64,000 bases of DNA, from contig QNGE01000119.1 of the NCBI GenBank assembly GCA_008508345.1, positions 274,862 to 338,861 on the forward strand. The letters run 5' to 3'. The notes beneath the pieces are model-generated. The model saw only the letters and a program-made list of their open reading frames with translations, was not told the DNA's origin and ran no database searches. Shown here in pieces: positions 46,072-60,300 of the stretch; within the stretch, counting starts at the first letter, position 1, and every line of letters starts with the position of its first letter. The position numbers were made by a program, and so were the translations under genes. Origin of the DNA: Paragonimus westermani (Eukaryota > Platyhelminthes > Trematoda > Plagiorchiida > Troglotrematidae).

Positions 46072-49000
46072 GATAATTTATAAGTTCAGGCCTCTGCAAA
46101 TCGGAATTACGGAATTCAACTATTCTATATAACTGTAACAAGTCGGCTGGAGTCCGTCTGCCTAGATGATGTCTGAGCTTGCAAAATTATCAGCGGATTA
46201 ACGTTCTTTATGTAACGAACTACGATAACTTCAGCGAATTGTCATGATAGATGAGCATCTCGTGTGATGTTTCTCAAGAGAAGGTGACTAATGAATTGGT
46301 TCGTAAAGCGTAGTATGATTGGACCCACTTTTACATTTATAGCTGACACAACATATCCACAGAGAAAGACAATCTGGAACCTCAAAACACTAACAGGAGT
46401 GACGAAGACCGTTACCATGTGAACTTGCCAGTGTTATTCGAGAATAACGTGTTATCGAAAGTGCGAAGGAGTAACTGTTTGGTGAGGCAATCGTGGCATC
46501 AACTAAATGATTTGTGACTCAGCCAGTGTCAATAAAGGCATGGTAACAAGCAATCCCTATCTGTGAAGTACTGAGCGTATTATTGTAATTGAAAAGCACA
46601 TTCGAATACCTTATTTGTTGAATTTCAATGGGAAAAAGCATACCAATGTAAGCTGTCTACAGTGTAGCATTGAGTTTAATTGCCATAATTTCACCAGTTT
46701 CAATCAATAAAATGTCGTACTGTTCATCAAAATATCGTTAACATACGTTACCCAGCTTTCGCTAGTTCATGTTTCTCGTTGAAGAAGAGGTAAAGCTTAG
46801 GTAAACGGGGGTTAGTAACGTTTTATATTAACTGATCCGAACTCAACGTGAGAATAAACAACTTATACTGTACTGACACCAAACAGACGTTTTCCTCCCG
46901 TAATATGTTGTGATCGTTATAGTTGTAACCTGTGTATACTACGTTCTAAAGACATGGGTTTTCGGTCTTTTACTTCACTCAGAAGTCAAAGGTTCCAGCT
47001 CGTCCTAAAATTCAGGCAGCTATGGTTTCATTGTAACAATTTCATGAGTACCGATCCCGTTAATCTTCGCTACAATGGGGGACGCATAGGCTTGTCCACT
47101 TACACTGATTACTTGTGACTCATTAATAAGGTAAGTATTTTTTTATATGCTATTACCTGACTGCAGCAAACGATTTCAATTGTTTGGGTCCACCATAACG
47201 ATGGTTAGGAACACGTGGGCCAGAAGTTCTTGAGTTTTCAACCTCACACCGGACCTAGTTATCTATATCGAATATGAAGGGAATGAACTGTTTCGAATAT
47301 GCTAATGTTAACATCCGAACCGGTGGACTTTTTGCCTCAGGCTGATTTTCTTCACCATTTCTGTCATCAATCCTTTGCGTGCTGTTAGTAATCAAACGAA
47401 AATATGGTACACGGTTGCATGTGGGACTGAGAATGAGCAGCAAGAATTTATGACAACTGTCTCCTGTCATGTTGGTCTGATCCTAATTATTGTAGTGTGT
47501 AACTGAGACTGACCGTATACATTTTGATAGGGGTTTCCGAATTTCAGATTATATGGCAACAAAATTCTAAGTGCTAACTGCATTGATGTTGACAACTTAA
47601 CTAAACGAGCTCAAAGTCCAGTGGGTTTGCGCATCTACAAAATGGTGACAGTCCGGGCAAAAAGTTGAACAATTAGTAGTGCGACAGCTAAATGCTTGTC
47701 CCGTGATCTGTTTGCACTGTGTAATTTTAACTAGAAGATGCAGTACTCCCACTGTCATTTGTACAGTACTATAGGGCGCTATACCGGAAGCGATTCCCGT
47801 TCAGCGTGAAACATACAACATGACCACCAGTCTATTTGGTGCGAATCGTGACAGTGATGTCTGAACTATGCGTGTGTTCATATGTGGAATTACACGTGCA
47901 AATCTGCTAGACTCGGAGACAAACCAATGACAGCAAACAACGTTACTGGTCCAAGTCTATGCGGATGTGTCAGAACGTCGAACCGAGCGTTCTCCGGCTA
48001 AGGTGCAAATCATCTGTTGAAATGAACGAGATGAAGCTAGTGGATGGATAGATTGACAGACGGACATAAAAAGGTCCGAAATTCACGGTCGATTTTCTCA
48101 CGTTATGTGCAACCTCGGGCCCGATCCATTTATCGATAGGCTTTTCCATGCGAGCGTGCGCCCACTGTTGTCACTTCCGGTCAGTAACATTACGTACTCT
48201 ATCGCAGTTCTTCACACTTGTCACATCAGGTCTTTAGCCATGGTTTGTATGGGACCCGCACACCAGTAAAGGGTTTAAACGAGATGGAATGAAATTGACT
48301 GGTTAGGAGGTCGAGCAGACCAGTTAGGATTATCATTGTTTGCAGCAATTCACAAGAACAGATTATAACAAATGAGTCGGTGATTACGGAAAGCGGTTGA
48401 TTCATTCACGTTCATACAGCTGTGTGTAACTGCACTCTTTCTGGGTTGGTATTCGGAATCGGCAGTGTTGTCGACTGGATCTGTTAATCACAGAACAGGA
48501 TCGGTTCTTCCTGTTGCAACAGTAATTAATCTTTAAGACTGATTGCCTCAGTTATTTTTCAATTACATGCCATTCGCCACAATAAACTACGCTTGATGGA
48601 AGTCCTGGAGATTTCACGCAACTTATATGAAGGTAACTATACATAATTCCACCATTCAAAGATTGCACAATTCATTTTTCAGACTGAACTATACGGTACG
48701 CAGATTTACATTATTCCGCAATGATTTCGTTTTTGGTTCGCTTCATTTGTTTCAATAAACAGTACGGAACCATATTTCGGGCCAATTGTAGAATTGTCAC
48801 CCAAATTATTTAATCTGACAACGTACCACTCTAAATTAACCCGCTTTGTGGCTTGTTAACATTGTTTTCTCCTAGCTAATTATGATTCCCGTAATCCACA
48901 AGTTAATTACAATGTACACTGAAGTAACGATACATAAATGGTATATAATACAGCGGGTGTAATGCAGCAATTTGTCCATATAAACTATCTAGAGCATTGC

Positions 49001-49110
49001 CAGAAGAATGATCATATCTGGAATACTTTTTAAAAACAGGAATTTAAACAGTCCTGCTAACACTCATGCGGTTTTATGCAACTTTCGTGGCTGTTATAAC
49101 ATATTTCAAG
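46072..49110. other. No recognisable gene (3 kb)
   Basis: AT-rich with very short frames. Nothing recognised. Confidence 0.5.
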
Positions 49111-49129
49111 CGTGTGTGTGTGTGTGTGT
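49111..49129. repeat. (GT)n microsatellite
   Basis: Nine GT units in a row. Confidence 0.95.
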
Positions 49130-52100
49130 AGACCAGGGTTAGTTCTCACAAAATTGACAGAATGTTTGACAGTTCTACACATGTGTTCAAAACTTTGAAT
49201 AATGCATCATTCACTGTATTGGTTATCATGGCTAATAGTTGCGGATTGAACAGTTTTTTCTGACACAAGTTTGACAGTAGAAAATTTTCGACAACTTTCA
49301 TGTAGCCAAGTTCACGACTTGCATATTTCGGTCATTCTGATAGTCCCCATAAGGATGATTTGACGCACGTCCACGTCATTACTTTTGCTTACAATTATAT
49401 CAAATTGCATTAGAATTGCTTAAAAATACAAGGTACAGGACCCTCAAGAAAACTCGTAGCAGGTAGTCATCGTTTTCTCAGCCTGCTGCAGTGTTCTCAA
49501 TGTGCTCAATCTGAAAATACATACAATGAGCCCGCTTTTGAAATGCCACACCGAATTTGTTAAACCGCCCCTGTGTTTACAAACTTTGTCAAGCTAGACG
49601 CTAGTAATCCTTTTTTAAAATCATTTTCATGCAAATGTAACTTCGGATACGAGATATGCTGTTCAGTCCTTCGGGCTGTCCCAATCGTCACAGCTTATTC
49701 CATGCTTTATCAGTCAGCTTTACTGAAACTGACTTTAGCTTGCCCTACCGATCTCATTACGGGAAGGTGTCCAAATGACGTAGTTCTCGACCCTGGAAGC
49801 TGTTTTCAAATTTGTGGAGGCCAACAATACCATTGGAAACGGCTGTGTACACAATCATCACAGTTTCACACGTGTTGAGAATTCATGAGGGGGACAGATG
49901 TAGGGGCTAGTTTATAATGTTCAGTTAGCCTGGTTAAGTACCATTACACTGACCAAACTGTTGACGCGCCACACCTGAGTGACGAATTTTCAGTTGATTC
50001 TCGATTTCTTTCTTCATACTTCGCCCGTCAAGGAACATCCACTAGACAAGAAAGACGTAGAAACACGAAGTAAGAACGAACAAGAAAAATTTGTTGTATG
50101 GTCTTCCAGTTCTTCAACTTTTGGTTGCTTTGGAGAAGTTCACTGTCTGAAATCTTCTGCCCGGTGTGGAATGTAAGGTTCCCAACCGATTTCCTGAGCC
50201 GTACGAGATATCACAAACGCTTATATTTCTGATATAAAAGTTAACTAAAGAAAACAACAGCATTATTTAACTAGTCGAAGTATTCTGTCTGTTTGCACAA
50301 CTAGTGACGATCGTAGAGCCTCCTCTTGGCTAAAATTCCTCATTCAATATATGTATCCAACACGAAATGACTGGCAGTCTATATTATCCACACAGACTTG
50401 TTCGTTGTGTTACACATATTTTCCAATGACAGTGGACTTCGGTTTTCACTCGCTAGGATTGGTGACGGCCATTTATCTCAACTGCTTAGGTGCGGAAGTC
50501 GAAACCTGTAACCATTCGCTGACATGGAACACACAGTGGAAGAAAAAATATCGTGTTTTATCACGCTCAAATTTATTCGAACATTTCGACATTCAGTTTG
50601 TGTTACTCATTTTTCTCATAGTTATCGTTCAAATTTAGTCCATTGTCGCTCCCTCCAAAACACTGTATCAACTTTGTTCATTTAACTGTTACTGTTTTTG
50701 TGCAATTGAATAACAATTGAGTGGCGGCAGCCCTCGTCATGCCGCCCATCCAAGGCTGACAACTCCTGCCATCTGATGGCGCCGGGCTAATTTGGTTGTC
50801 CCTACGTGGGCGCAGACAATATAAGCAACGGAAGCTACCGTATCTAACTCCAGGTCCGGTTTTATCTGATTTCACCGAGTGTCTGTTTGACAGTTGGCGA
50901 CTAAGTTAGCCGGACAGATGTGACCAGAACAGGTGCGCAACGCTTGATTCTCATGTGAAGAGGTATTCCATACTTGTGAGGGAGGATGCATGGTTCTTTC
51001 AAGTTAGTCGTGACGTCCAAGCCGGCGGCAAACAGCTATCAGCTTTATGCATGAGAACAACTGGTGAGAGCGCTCGCCAGATAATTAAAGAGAGAAATGT
51101 GGAATTTGACGCAGTTGAGGTACAAACTAAACATTCCAAAACAGTCCTCCCGATCGTAATGTGTGGTCCCCATTGAACCAGTTAAAACCCATTTGAATAT
51201 GTGCATGCGGCGTGGTCCGCTTGGCGTGCATGCGATCGTGGTTATCGCGTGCACACGTGACTTCTAGCATGTGAATGCGACAGATCGATTGTGGACATGG
51301 CATTCCCAAGCGTTCTACCAAATCGGACATTGACTCCCAATGTCGGATACATGACAAAGGTGATAACGTGTCAGGACGATGTTGGCTGGCGGATGAAAGG
51401 CACGTGACCGCAGCTGTTAGATCTAGTTTTCTTTGTCCTGTTGACAGGATGGTTTGTGAGCATACGGAGTATACAGAGCATACAGAGATGTTGCCAAAAC
51501 CGATTGTTGTGTGAGATAACTATGATGAGCTGTCGGTTATTCCTAACACAGGTTGTTCTGTTGCAATAGATTAACAAAGCTCTCCTAGTTCCCCTATATG
51601 TGCACGCACATGAAATCTTAGACGCAGGTGCACATTTGACAAATCTGAAAACTGCATATACTCACTTTGCGTGTGCGCGTGTGCTTACTGTCCATTTGCA
51701 CTTATTACCCTCTGACTTAGTCAAGCTGTTTTTTATGTTTCCAATGCTCTGGTGCCCCCTTTGAGTCCGCTTGCTTGCGTGTAAAGTGAGCTGAATCTAG
51801 GGCAGAAGATCAGCACCGAAAATCGTTCCAAAGACATCGTCCAGATGAAACCATCTGTGCTATTCACTCGAGTGTTCACTTATATACAAGGCGTTCCGTA
51901 TAACCACTTCATTTCCATTGGTATTGTAAGGCACCCATGGAGTCATTCACGTCATGTGTGGAGAAGCTTCCAAACTGACGGCATGTTTGCGTGTACAGCC
52001 GTTAGACAAGTATATATGTGGATACGAACATATGCTGTCTGTTGTAACAGTTGATCCTCTGTATTCGACATACTGACCGACTAATGAATCAGCTCCAAAT

Positions 52101-54359
52101 GGACACAATCATGTGCGCTGCAATTGGCGCTCATCGCGCTGTTGTCGCCACTTATCCAGTACCGGTCAGCGTGTAACTGATTCTGTCAGGACCATCTGGT
52201 ACAATTGATTTTTCACCCGTATCCCTTTCGTTTTCTGTAGACCTGCTACCAATTTACTGACATCTTATTCCGGCCCACCCCACACTTTTATTCACTGACC
52301 GGTATTACTCTCTTAGCATACCACACCACCCTGTTTTATGTTTGACATGGAGCAACTGGGGAACCGGTCTGGTGGGACTTGCGATGTCATAACTCAAAGG
52401 TCAGCGACTATCTACTCCACTACTGTGGCTTCTAGCGCTCACCCCAACCATGTCAAACCAAACTAATGGTTGTTACAGTCATATCACCACAATCACCGCG
52501 TCAATAAATCAGGCGCCAGCTTAATCGGAGACAAGCGCACCTAGTCAACCTCTGATCATATGTACGACTTTCGGGAGAGAACAGTGGGCAAATGTGTGAG
52601 GGCAGTATGGGATCAGAGATTTCACACTGCGTGCACAGTATGGTCTGCGTGTCAGACGGATTCCATCTGTCTCTCTGATACATCGTCCGATCAACCGCTG
52701 TCAAAATTGTCGCTGTGCCCTCAAAGAAGCAAACAACCGACGGCAGCTGACAGTATGCACTGTCTAACCTAAAACAGAGGGTGACAGTTGAACATTCCAG
52801 TACCAATTTAAAACCGGGTTGTCAATTTGCGGGCATTTCGAAGGCAATGTGACTGGGAATAACCACTGGGTTACAATCAATTTGGACCGCGGAGGTCACA
52901 GATACAACCCAATCAACCACTTTCATATAACTTTTGTTCAAGTTTGATCCTGTCCGACCATGCACACTGCTGACAAAACCATAAATTATGAAGACTGGTA
53001 GGTAAAACAACGTGAACTTTGTAGTCGTGACGACAGAAATTGAATCTTAGTCATCTTGGATCTACTGGTTTTTCGTGATCTTAAACACCTTCAAAAGCTC
53101 CATTTTGCCGGTCTGTACCGGGTTTCCACGATAAAGTTTACAGTTAACATTGTCTAATAGTTGAGAACAGTGGTGGTGTGTCAAATTTTCAACTGGTAAT
53201 CTGTTTTTATTTTACCCAAGAAACCATATACCCCCCTCGGGAGGACCAGAATTCAGCGATTTTTTAGCCAGAAATATGGTTAAGCCTAAAATCATCCAGG
53301 CTATGTCGGCTAGTTCTGAGAGAAATTCTGTTTGTTCACACTACTTTGTAACATTCTATGAACGATGTTGATGTGATGTAACTAATCGCAACTGATCACA
53401 GAGCTTTCGGATCCAGATATATTATTACGCTGTTCTCTTGTAAGTGCAGCAACCATGAGTGGTTTCTGATAAGAAGCAAACACTCACACATGGTCCACCA
53501 ACTGGTTTGTCGTAAAGACAAGGAATTCGTACTGCCTAAGTGGGCTTGTACGGTTTCACTGCCATCTTATACACAGCTTTTAAGTGTACTAATGTTTGTC
53601 AGATTACTGAGAGGTGAAATTTTTCGGAAATATTTGGATAATTTATTTTGAGCACACTTCATCACGCAATCCCGGCCTATTTTGCTGTAACACGTTTATT
53701 TTAAGTAATTCGATTCTGCGTTTTGGCTCTAAATGAAGAGATTGTTGTTACACTCATAAGTGATCCAATTCCTTCGTTTTAAGCACTTGTTCAAGCATTA
53801 GGTGTTTTTCTCTCTGGTGGTTTGTGGGGTACAGTGACTACGTAACACTGCTCGACAGAGTGATAGTCAGAGTGATGAGGATACTGGACGTCCGCATATC
53901 ATGAACACATGGTTTCCTTGTCTAAATCAGTCGAACCTGCCTCTTACTGAAGCGCTGTGATTCGGCAGATCAAGTACAACAGAATAACTGTCTGCTGCGA
54001 TTACATTTTATTCTCTCTTGACTTCAACCGAAGTCACGAAGTCTCTTGATATTCATCAGAAAAATGGTGTAGCGAACAAGCTCGTTTTCGGTTATTCATC
54101 ATCAGGCCAAATACATAACATTTATGTGAAACAGAGTTGTCATGGGAAAGCGAACAAAACAAACAAATATTCACAAGCTAACAGTTCTCAGTGTTGTTTC
54201 TCTGAGATTGCACATTAGAATACATATCCTTGCCTTGATCCTTACATTTCGGATAGAACTCCTAGTCAGCAGTCTGCTTACGTGCCCCCTTTTAACATTA
54301 TAAGACAGCTGTTAAACAAGTGATACATAAAACACCGTGCATACCCGACACCGTCAGAT
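49130..54359. other. No recognisable gene (5.2 kb)
   Basis: Frames of 60-101 codons (49573, 50351, 52501-52806 minus and others) have no domain, and no convincing donor/acceptor pair frames them. 50700-50850 is a GC-richer patch. Confidence 0.45.
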
Positions 54360-54460
54360 CGGCATAACCCAGACAGGAACAGTCAGGATAATCGGGATTG
54401 GAACCGGCCATTCTGAGGCTGTTAGACCAACTTTGGGCTAGAAAAAGCTCAGTCTAGTGG
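54360..54460 (-). mobile_element. tRNA-like repeat, possible SINE fragment
   Basis: On the minus strand TAGCCCAAAGTTGGTCTAAC (A-box-like), then CCTCAGAATGGCC and a B-box-like GGTTCCAATCCC lie at tRNA-like spacing. Stems do not close as a normal tRNA. It differs from both SINE families above, so this is a tentative single copy. Confidence 0.4.
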
Positions 54461-56323
54461 TACTATTCGTAAAACTCAAGATAGGACTAGCAAGGTCCGA
54501 TCTATGTCTGATTAAGCACGAAGCAGTTCAAGTATGATCAACTCCAGAAACTACCTTGTACACTCAGAAACGTAGAATTCCAGCTATTACCATTGTATAT
54601 GCTACAACAATAAGAGAAATGGATGAGTTACAGTGGGTGAAGTGGAACAGCAGGAGATTTTAGGTTTAATTATTTACAAGGTAGCACAGAGGTTTACATT
54701 GTCATATATTTTGTTGTTCCGTTAGCTCCGGAAAAGTGAGATCAGGATCAGCTAAAATTTCAGATATACAGGGAGCACCAAAGAAATACACTCTTAGACG
54801 AGAGTACGTAAGTCTATAGGTGCCGATCTTGCTACTATATGGTACGGATAGTGAGATTACGGAAGGACTGCTGTCCCAAAGGATTTTGCCAGCAATTTTC
54901 CTGCACGCTCTCAAGCGGAGTTCACCGATGACACTAGTGCATATAATGTCGTTGTAGGGGACCAGAAAGTTAACGAATCTATCTAATATTTTGCGAGATT
55001 TCTTAATGGAATTGAGATAGGCCACAGGTGAGCAGTACAGCTAACGGGGAAGTATCTATGCGTTAGCAACTCTTAACATGAGACAACGAGGGGGTATTAA
55101 GTTGGTTCCAGTTGGTCACACACAAAACAAGTGTCCAGACGCACTGAGACCATATTGCTAGGGAGGACCCAGTGCATATTATGGTATGAAGTAACTTTTG
55201 AATGGGTGTATGATAACAATCTGTAAATAGACAAGCCCTAAATATGCAACTCCGAGGGCTGCTTCATGAGTTACTAATAACAGTCGTCAATAATGGGAGA
55301 AAACAGAACACTCAAACACTTCGAGGTACTCATAGGTAGGTTTGACCACTAGGTCGCATCGAGTAAAGCGCATTACAATACTGATTAGTTAGCTGTGTCA
55401 AAAGCAAGTGCGCTCAAAACTGTGTCATCGGTAAACAGAGTTCATTCTGGTGACAGTACGTAACCTGTGTAAGCTATTAATGAAAGGTGACAAGATGGCT
55501 TCTTGGAGTACTACAGAGTTAGTTGTCGCATGAGAGGACACAACAGTGTTCAGACATGTGTCCTTCACACACTAATTAGGCTGTGCTGAATACCGTAATT
55601 CTGTAACGGATGATAAAGTGTGAAAGCAAACCGATACAAATGCACCTATTTAAATCTGTAGGTGGACTCCTAGTGAGGGTAGAGTATGACGATCAAGTGT
55701 AGACTAACAGTTTATAGATGTGCTGTCCACTCCGTACATCTCACACACTCATGTACGCAGTCCTAGATGCACTGTCTCTTAGGCAGCACCACGAAACAAA
55801 AAACGAGTTACAATTCACTTGTTATCTTCAAGTTAGTGTGTGCTACCGGTCCGAAAAGATTTATTTCATGCTGTGCCTGTCTTCCTCCACACATCAATAA
55901 TGGGTGTTTTTGGGAAAGCAAACATATTCCTCTTCTTACCAAGGGTTCGATGAGTAACCCATTAATAATCGTGTTTGTGGAACCAGTATGCCAAGGGAGT
56001 GTCACACGGAGTGCCGCTCGGTAGTGATGTTGGAGTCTGTTTGTGGCTATCTGTGTTTAGAAGTAAGCTTTGTTCAAGATTATCAGAAGACTGTGCAAAA
56101 ACACTCCGCTGTACTTTTCAAGCAAGTTAAGCATAACAGCAAGGTATTAGATTGTAAATTTCGGTACTCAGTGAGTCAAGTGGCATATGGGAGTGTGACT
56201 ACAACAGTTCACGAGATTTAGGATGATAACCACACGAATGGTCTATTGAGTTCCTCTTGTCTACTTACTGTTCTAATGTTTGGACACATAAAGCATGAAA
56301 GTGTAATATAATGTAATTAAAAT
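54461..56323. other. No recognisable gene (1.9 kb)
   Basis: A 107-codon minus-strand frame at 54702-55025 reads like ordinary protein sequence but matches no family I know. Frames at 55718-56221 overlap on both strands and look like chance. Confidence 0.4.
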
Positions 56324-56383
56324 GACCACAGAGATGAATCAAACCCGAGACCACAGAGATGAATCAAACCCGAGACCACAGAG
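56324..56383 (+). repeat. 25-bp minisatellite, 2.4 units
   Basis: GACCACAGAGATGAATCAAA plus five further bases forms a 25-bp unit, present at 56324-56348 and 56349-56373, with a partial third to 56383. The copies are identical. Confidence 0.9.
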
Positions 56384-57300
56384 TGATCGTTTGATTCCAC
56401 TACAGTCCGCTTCTACGTCAGACGTATTATCAATAGCAAGCAGAAAGGTTGACTTATATGATATTGAAAATATCACATCATCGAGTAAGCAGTTTCCAGA
56501 CAGCATTCACGGATACCGTGATCCCAGGCATTTTAAGCAGTAAAGTGAAGTATCAGGACTTGAACAAAGTTTATTCAAATCTCTAGTAGAGATTCCAATA
56601 AGAAACAGAATGGTCCTATCTATCTTAACAAATTCACAAATATATCGAAACCGGTCCAGATAAAAGTCCATTTGAAGTTGCCTATTCCGTTTTGATGCTC
56701 TACTTCTCTGACGGCTATTCTATAATCCGAGCTGTATAAGAATTGTACGTCAGAAAGCACTTTGTGAAGCAACGGGAAACTTTAGGGCTTTCAAACTCGC
56801 CGGTTAGACTTACCTAGCGGCTTCGTTGAATTTTGCACATGAAATAATCTAGCCTACTAAGATCACTCCGAATTGTGTTATCCTATATACACCACACCGA
56901 AAACCTGCTCATCTTGCAATAAGCTAGTCACATGTGATGTGAAGGCAAATTCAGGATTCATCCGAATAATTCTAGGCCATGTAGCGCACGATTTGGTTAA
57001 GTTCTTCATAGCGGACACGACAGAAGCCGTGGGAACACCACTGTCCATCATACACAGCGTCTTAGTGTTGTAACCGTAAAAGTCGCCGGGCCCGCAAGGT
57101 TGTCTACTGCACGAGATACCTATAGGGGTTATGCTAAAACATGGAACCACGAGCGTGTACACTCATTTGCACGGCTAATGCATACTCAGACACATAGGAC
57201 CTCAATGTACTGTCCTGCGTCTTGGTGGTACGTCCCCTGTAGCGCGTACACTATTCCAGTGGTCGCTTCTGGTACGTCATCTTCCTGGCGTTGACACCCG
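56384..57300. other. No recognisable gene
   Basis: Frames at 56873-57073 plus and 56878-57162 minus overlap each other and lack motifs. Confidence 0.45.
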
Positions 57301-57375
57301 CCTTCTTAGCTCCCAAATGTGTTTTCAAATTATGAGTAGTATACTACTTACCAACGAAGCTGCCTATTATACAGC
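57301..57375 (+). repeat. One-arm remnant of the fold-back element family
   Basis: TGAGTAGTATACTACTTAC, CAACGAAGCTGCCT and TTATACAGCA at 57332-57375 match the right arm end of the element at 8307-8415 with few changes. The stretch 57301-57331 is weakly similar to the rest of that arm. No opposing arm is visible within 300 bp. Confidence 0.65.
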
Positions 57376-60300
57376 AGTACTACTGTTTACATGGTGGGGA
57401 GCACACGTGGTTGAAGACAATAACACTTCAAAGCGGCCTGGGTCAAATCTTCTGAGCAGTTGGTAGCGGATGTTAAGAGGTTTTCTTGTCTTATCTTTTG
57501 GACAGACGTTTCGACACCCTACGCTATTCGTGTAACTATTTTCTCGTAGTCTGGCTGACTACGCGCTGGAAGGCCGGTCATACAGTTGCCTTTCCTGGAA
57601 GTGTCGGTTTCTTTGCAAACTGTACTTGAATTGATGAGGCCGTTCCACGTAAACTCTATTGTACTTGTGAGAAGCAACCAATACCTGATAGCCATACTAA
57701 TTCCAACTTTGACGCTGCGCTGATTTACAGAAAAACATTGGTTGTCACCGTCGCCTCAACTGGGGTCGACGGCTTTAGCATAGACACCATAATTCGTTCA
57801 CAAACAAAATCTGTCTCTAAAAACAGACCTGAAGAAAGTTATTTCTATCCTTATTCATTTTGACCGTTTTACACGAATGCAACTTCCTGTGACAACATAT
57901 TGGAAGAGACCCGTGAGGCCTGTAACTCAACAAGACTGACTATTTTAAGTATTACGGAAGCCATGATGAAGGAAGAGAAAACGGATTAGGAATTGAGTTC
58001 AGCTGGAAAGACCCTACTTCGCCAGGGTTGTTAGTGTGGGAGAATATTTAAACATTTATAGTAACCATTCCGAAGTCCTATAAAGCACTGCACCCTTCAC
58101 CAACGCGTCGTCCTGTCTGACTGATGTAAGTCATCGTCCTCCAACCTCCCAGTACCCGATGAGAAGTGGATGGATGTTGGAATACACAAGCTACCCTTAT
58201 AAGCATGTTTACAGCTCCTAAGTATGGACGCTGTTGTCATCCAGTACTAGACACTGAATTCAACGCGGTTCAGGTTCAGTCGAATTCTCTGACATTTCAT
58301 TTTTGTGTTGTGATCGTACATACTGACTTGATAAAAAATGTTGGGTGTTTAGTACGCTGGAAAATTTGTTGGGGACCGCCTAACCTAGATTATATCTTGA
58401 CCAGCGCGCTGTATATGGTAAGCAACCTTTATATCGATGTCCCACTTGTTCTCGACAAATGTACCGAGGTTCATTTAGTTCCCTTGCAAGTAGTTCCATA
58501 AGGGACCACTACACAACCAACTGAGACTGTTTAACAATGAAACTAAATCAAATAGATTGGCCAGAAGGAGTAATCGATCCTTCATTAGATGACCACTGAC
58601 AGTTCATCATGGCCGCAACAACCGAGGTTGGTAGTAAGTACATCCCTGTAAAAAAAATGGAAAATCACAGGTGGTAAAATATGATTAGATGGTGCTCAAA
58701 AACTTCTTTTCTCCGAAGAATCCGTTTGAAAACATACCATCTGGAGAAGACTGAACAATTGTAGGTTGATTGCTGCTTTAGTTGACATCTGGCAACAGCA
58801 ACAGTGAGAAAATATAAGCCCCAGTATCAACTAAAGTCTCTAAACAGTTCTAACGTCACTGGGAGCCTAGATAATTGTAGTGAAAGTTATTCCGCCATCC
58901 CATGGTAGCATGGTGAGGGTAGCATCACCACAGTTAATTTAGAGGTAGTTGCTGTTGTTAGAGTTCAGTAGACTAGTGTCTATTCTGACAACAATGGGCG
59001 AATAACGGTCACCGCGAAGAATGGTATTCTTGGCGATCTCACGACCATACTGTGTGTCAAAAGCTAGACAAGGTTCTTGATAACAAGTCTTCAGGTGCTG
59101 AATTGCTTTCCTTGACAATATTGTAACGTTGAGCAGCAAAGCCAACAGAATGAGTAAGTGAAATGGTCAATCGTCTCCTAGACCAAGACGAGCTTACGAA
59201 GATCCGGAGAGTCTACACTGTATCTACAGTTTTCGGAGAGACGATCGCAACGATTCTGTCAGCTGTAGGTAAATCGTTTCCCATCCACTGCCCTAAAAGT
59301 TTTGGAGAGCATATACAACCAACACTTGTGAGCTCACATTATACACCGTAAGTGATTACCGGATAGTCAACGTGGATTCTGAAACATCTTTTCATATCCA
59401 GCCTACTTACTTGAAATAAGGGGTCAGTGGGCGAAAACCGCTGCCAGAGGTAAGCTAATGATTTCTATCTTTCTAGGTACCCCCGATGCCCATGACATAG
59501 CCAGCCGTAGAATCCCGTGTGTGAAACTTCACCATTATTGTATCAGTAACTCTTCATATCTTTAGTTCAGAGATTGCTTAAAGAACCGGTGTTTTACTAA
59601 AAAGGTTAGTAGCGTGCTACCTAATGAGTACTTTACAAGAAGCAGTGCACCTCAAACTTAAACACTAAATTAGTTGTTGTTCATATTGTTTGTCCATAAA
59701 AAAACTTCAAAGTACTCTTGACAGTTTTGCATCTGTGGACTAAAACGTGTTGGATTCTACTTAATTCCCTACAATTTAAAATGATGCGCGTTGATCACTC
59801 ATCGCACAGTGATTACTTTTAAGGAGGCGAAAAGTCAGCTGTCAGCGCCCGTTAACGATACCAAGGAGAGATTATTTCACGAGATCTCAGTCTGTATTTC
59901 AACCATACTTCCATGGTGAAGATAGCTAACCTGCTTCTTGTAATGCAAACCAGTTTGATCAAAATCTTTCAGATTCGGCTCACCGGGACAACCCTCATTT
60001 GGAGTTAAATATTCCAGCTTGTAAACCATCTCTTATGAAGGACATTGATTCACTTGAAACAACACAACATAGGGCAACAGTCTGATTCATTCTGGTCTCT
60101 GGGATTTTACAACAACCAACACACTTTTTGAGACATATCTGTAAATATAGTCTGAACCTTATTTCTCAGTTTTACTCACTGAAGCTACAACACCAAGTGG
60201 ATCGTTTGTAATGCAAAAAACAGGCTTCCGATGTGAAACAACCTGCCTGAATCTGTCATGACAGAACCATCAGTTTATGATTTTGAGCGAGAACCTGATG

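Noticed and set aside
57500..57560. Second hammerhead-like stretch on the minus strand with GTGTCGAAACGTCTG
   Set aside because: GAAAC and a short ACAC/GTGT stem are present, but no CUGANGA core lies at the right place.
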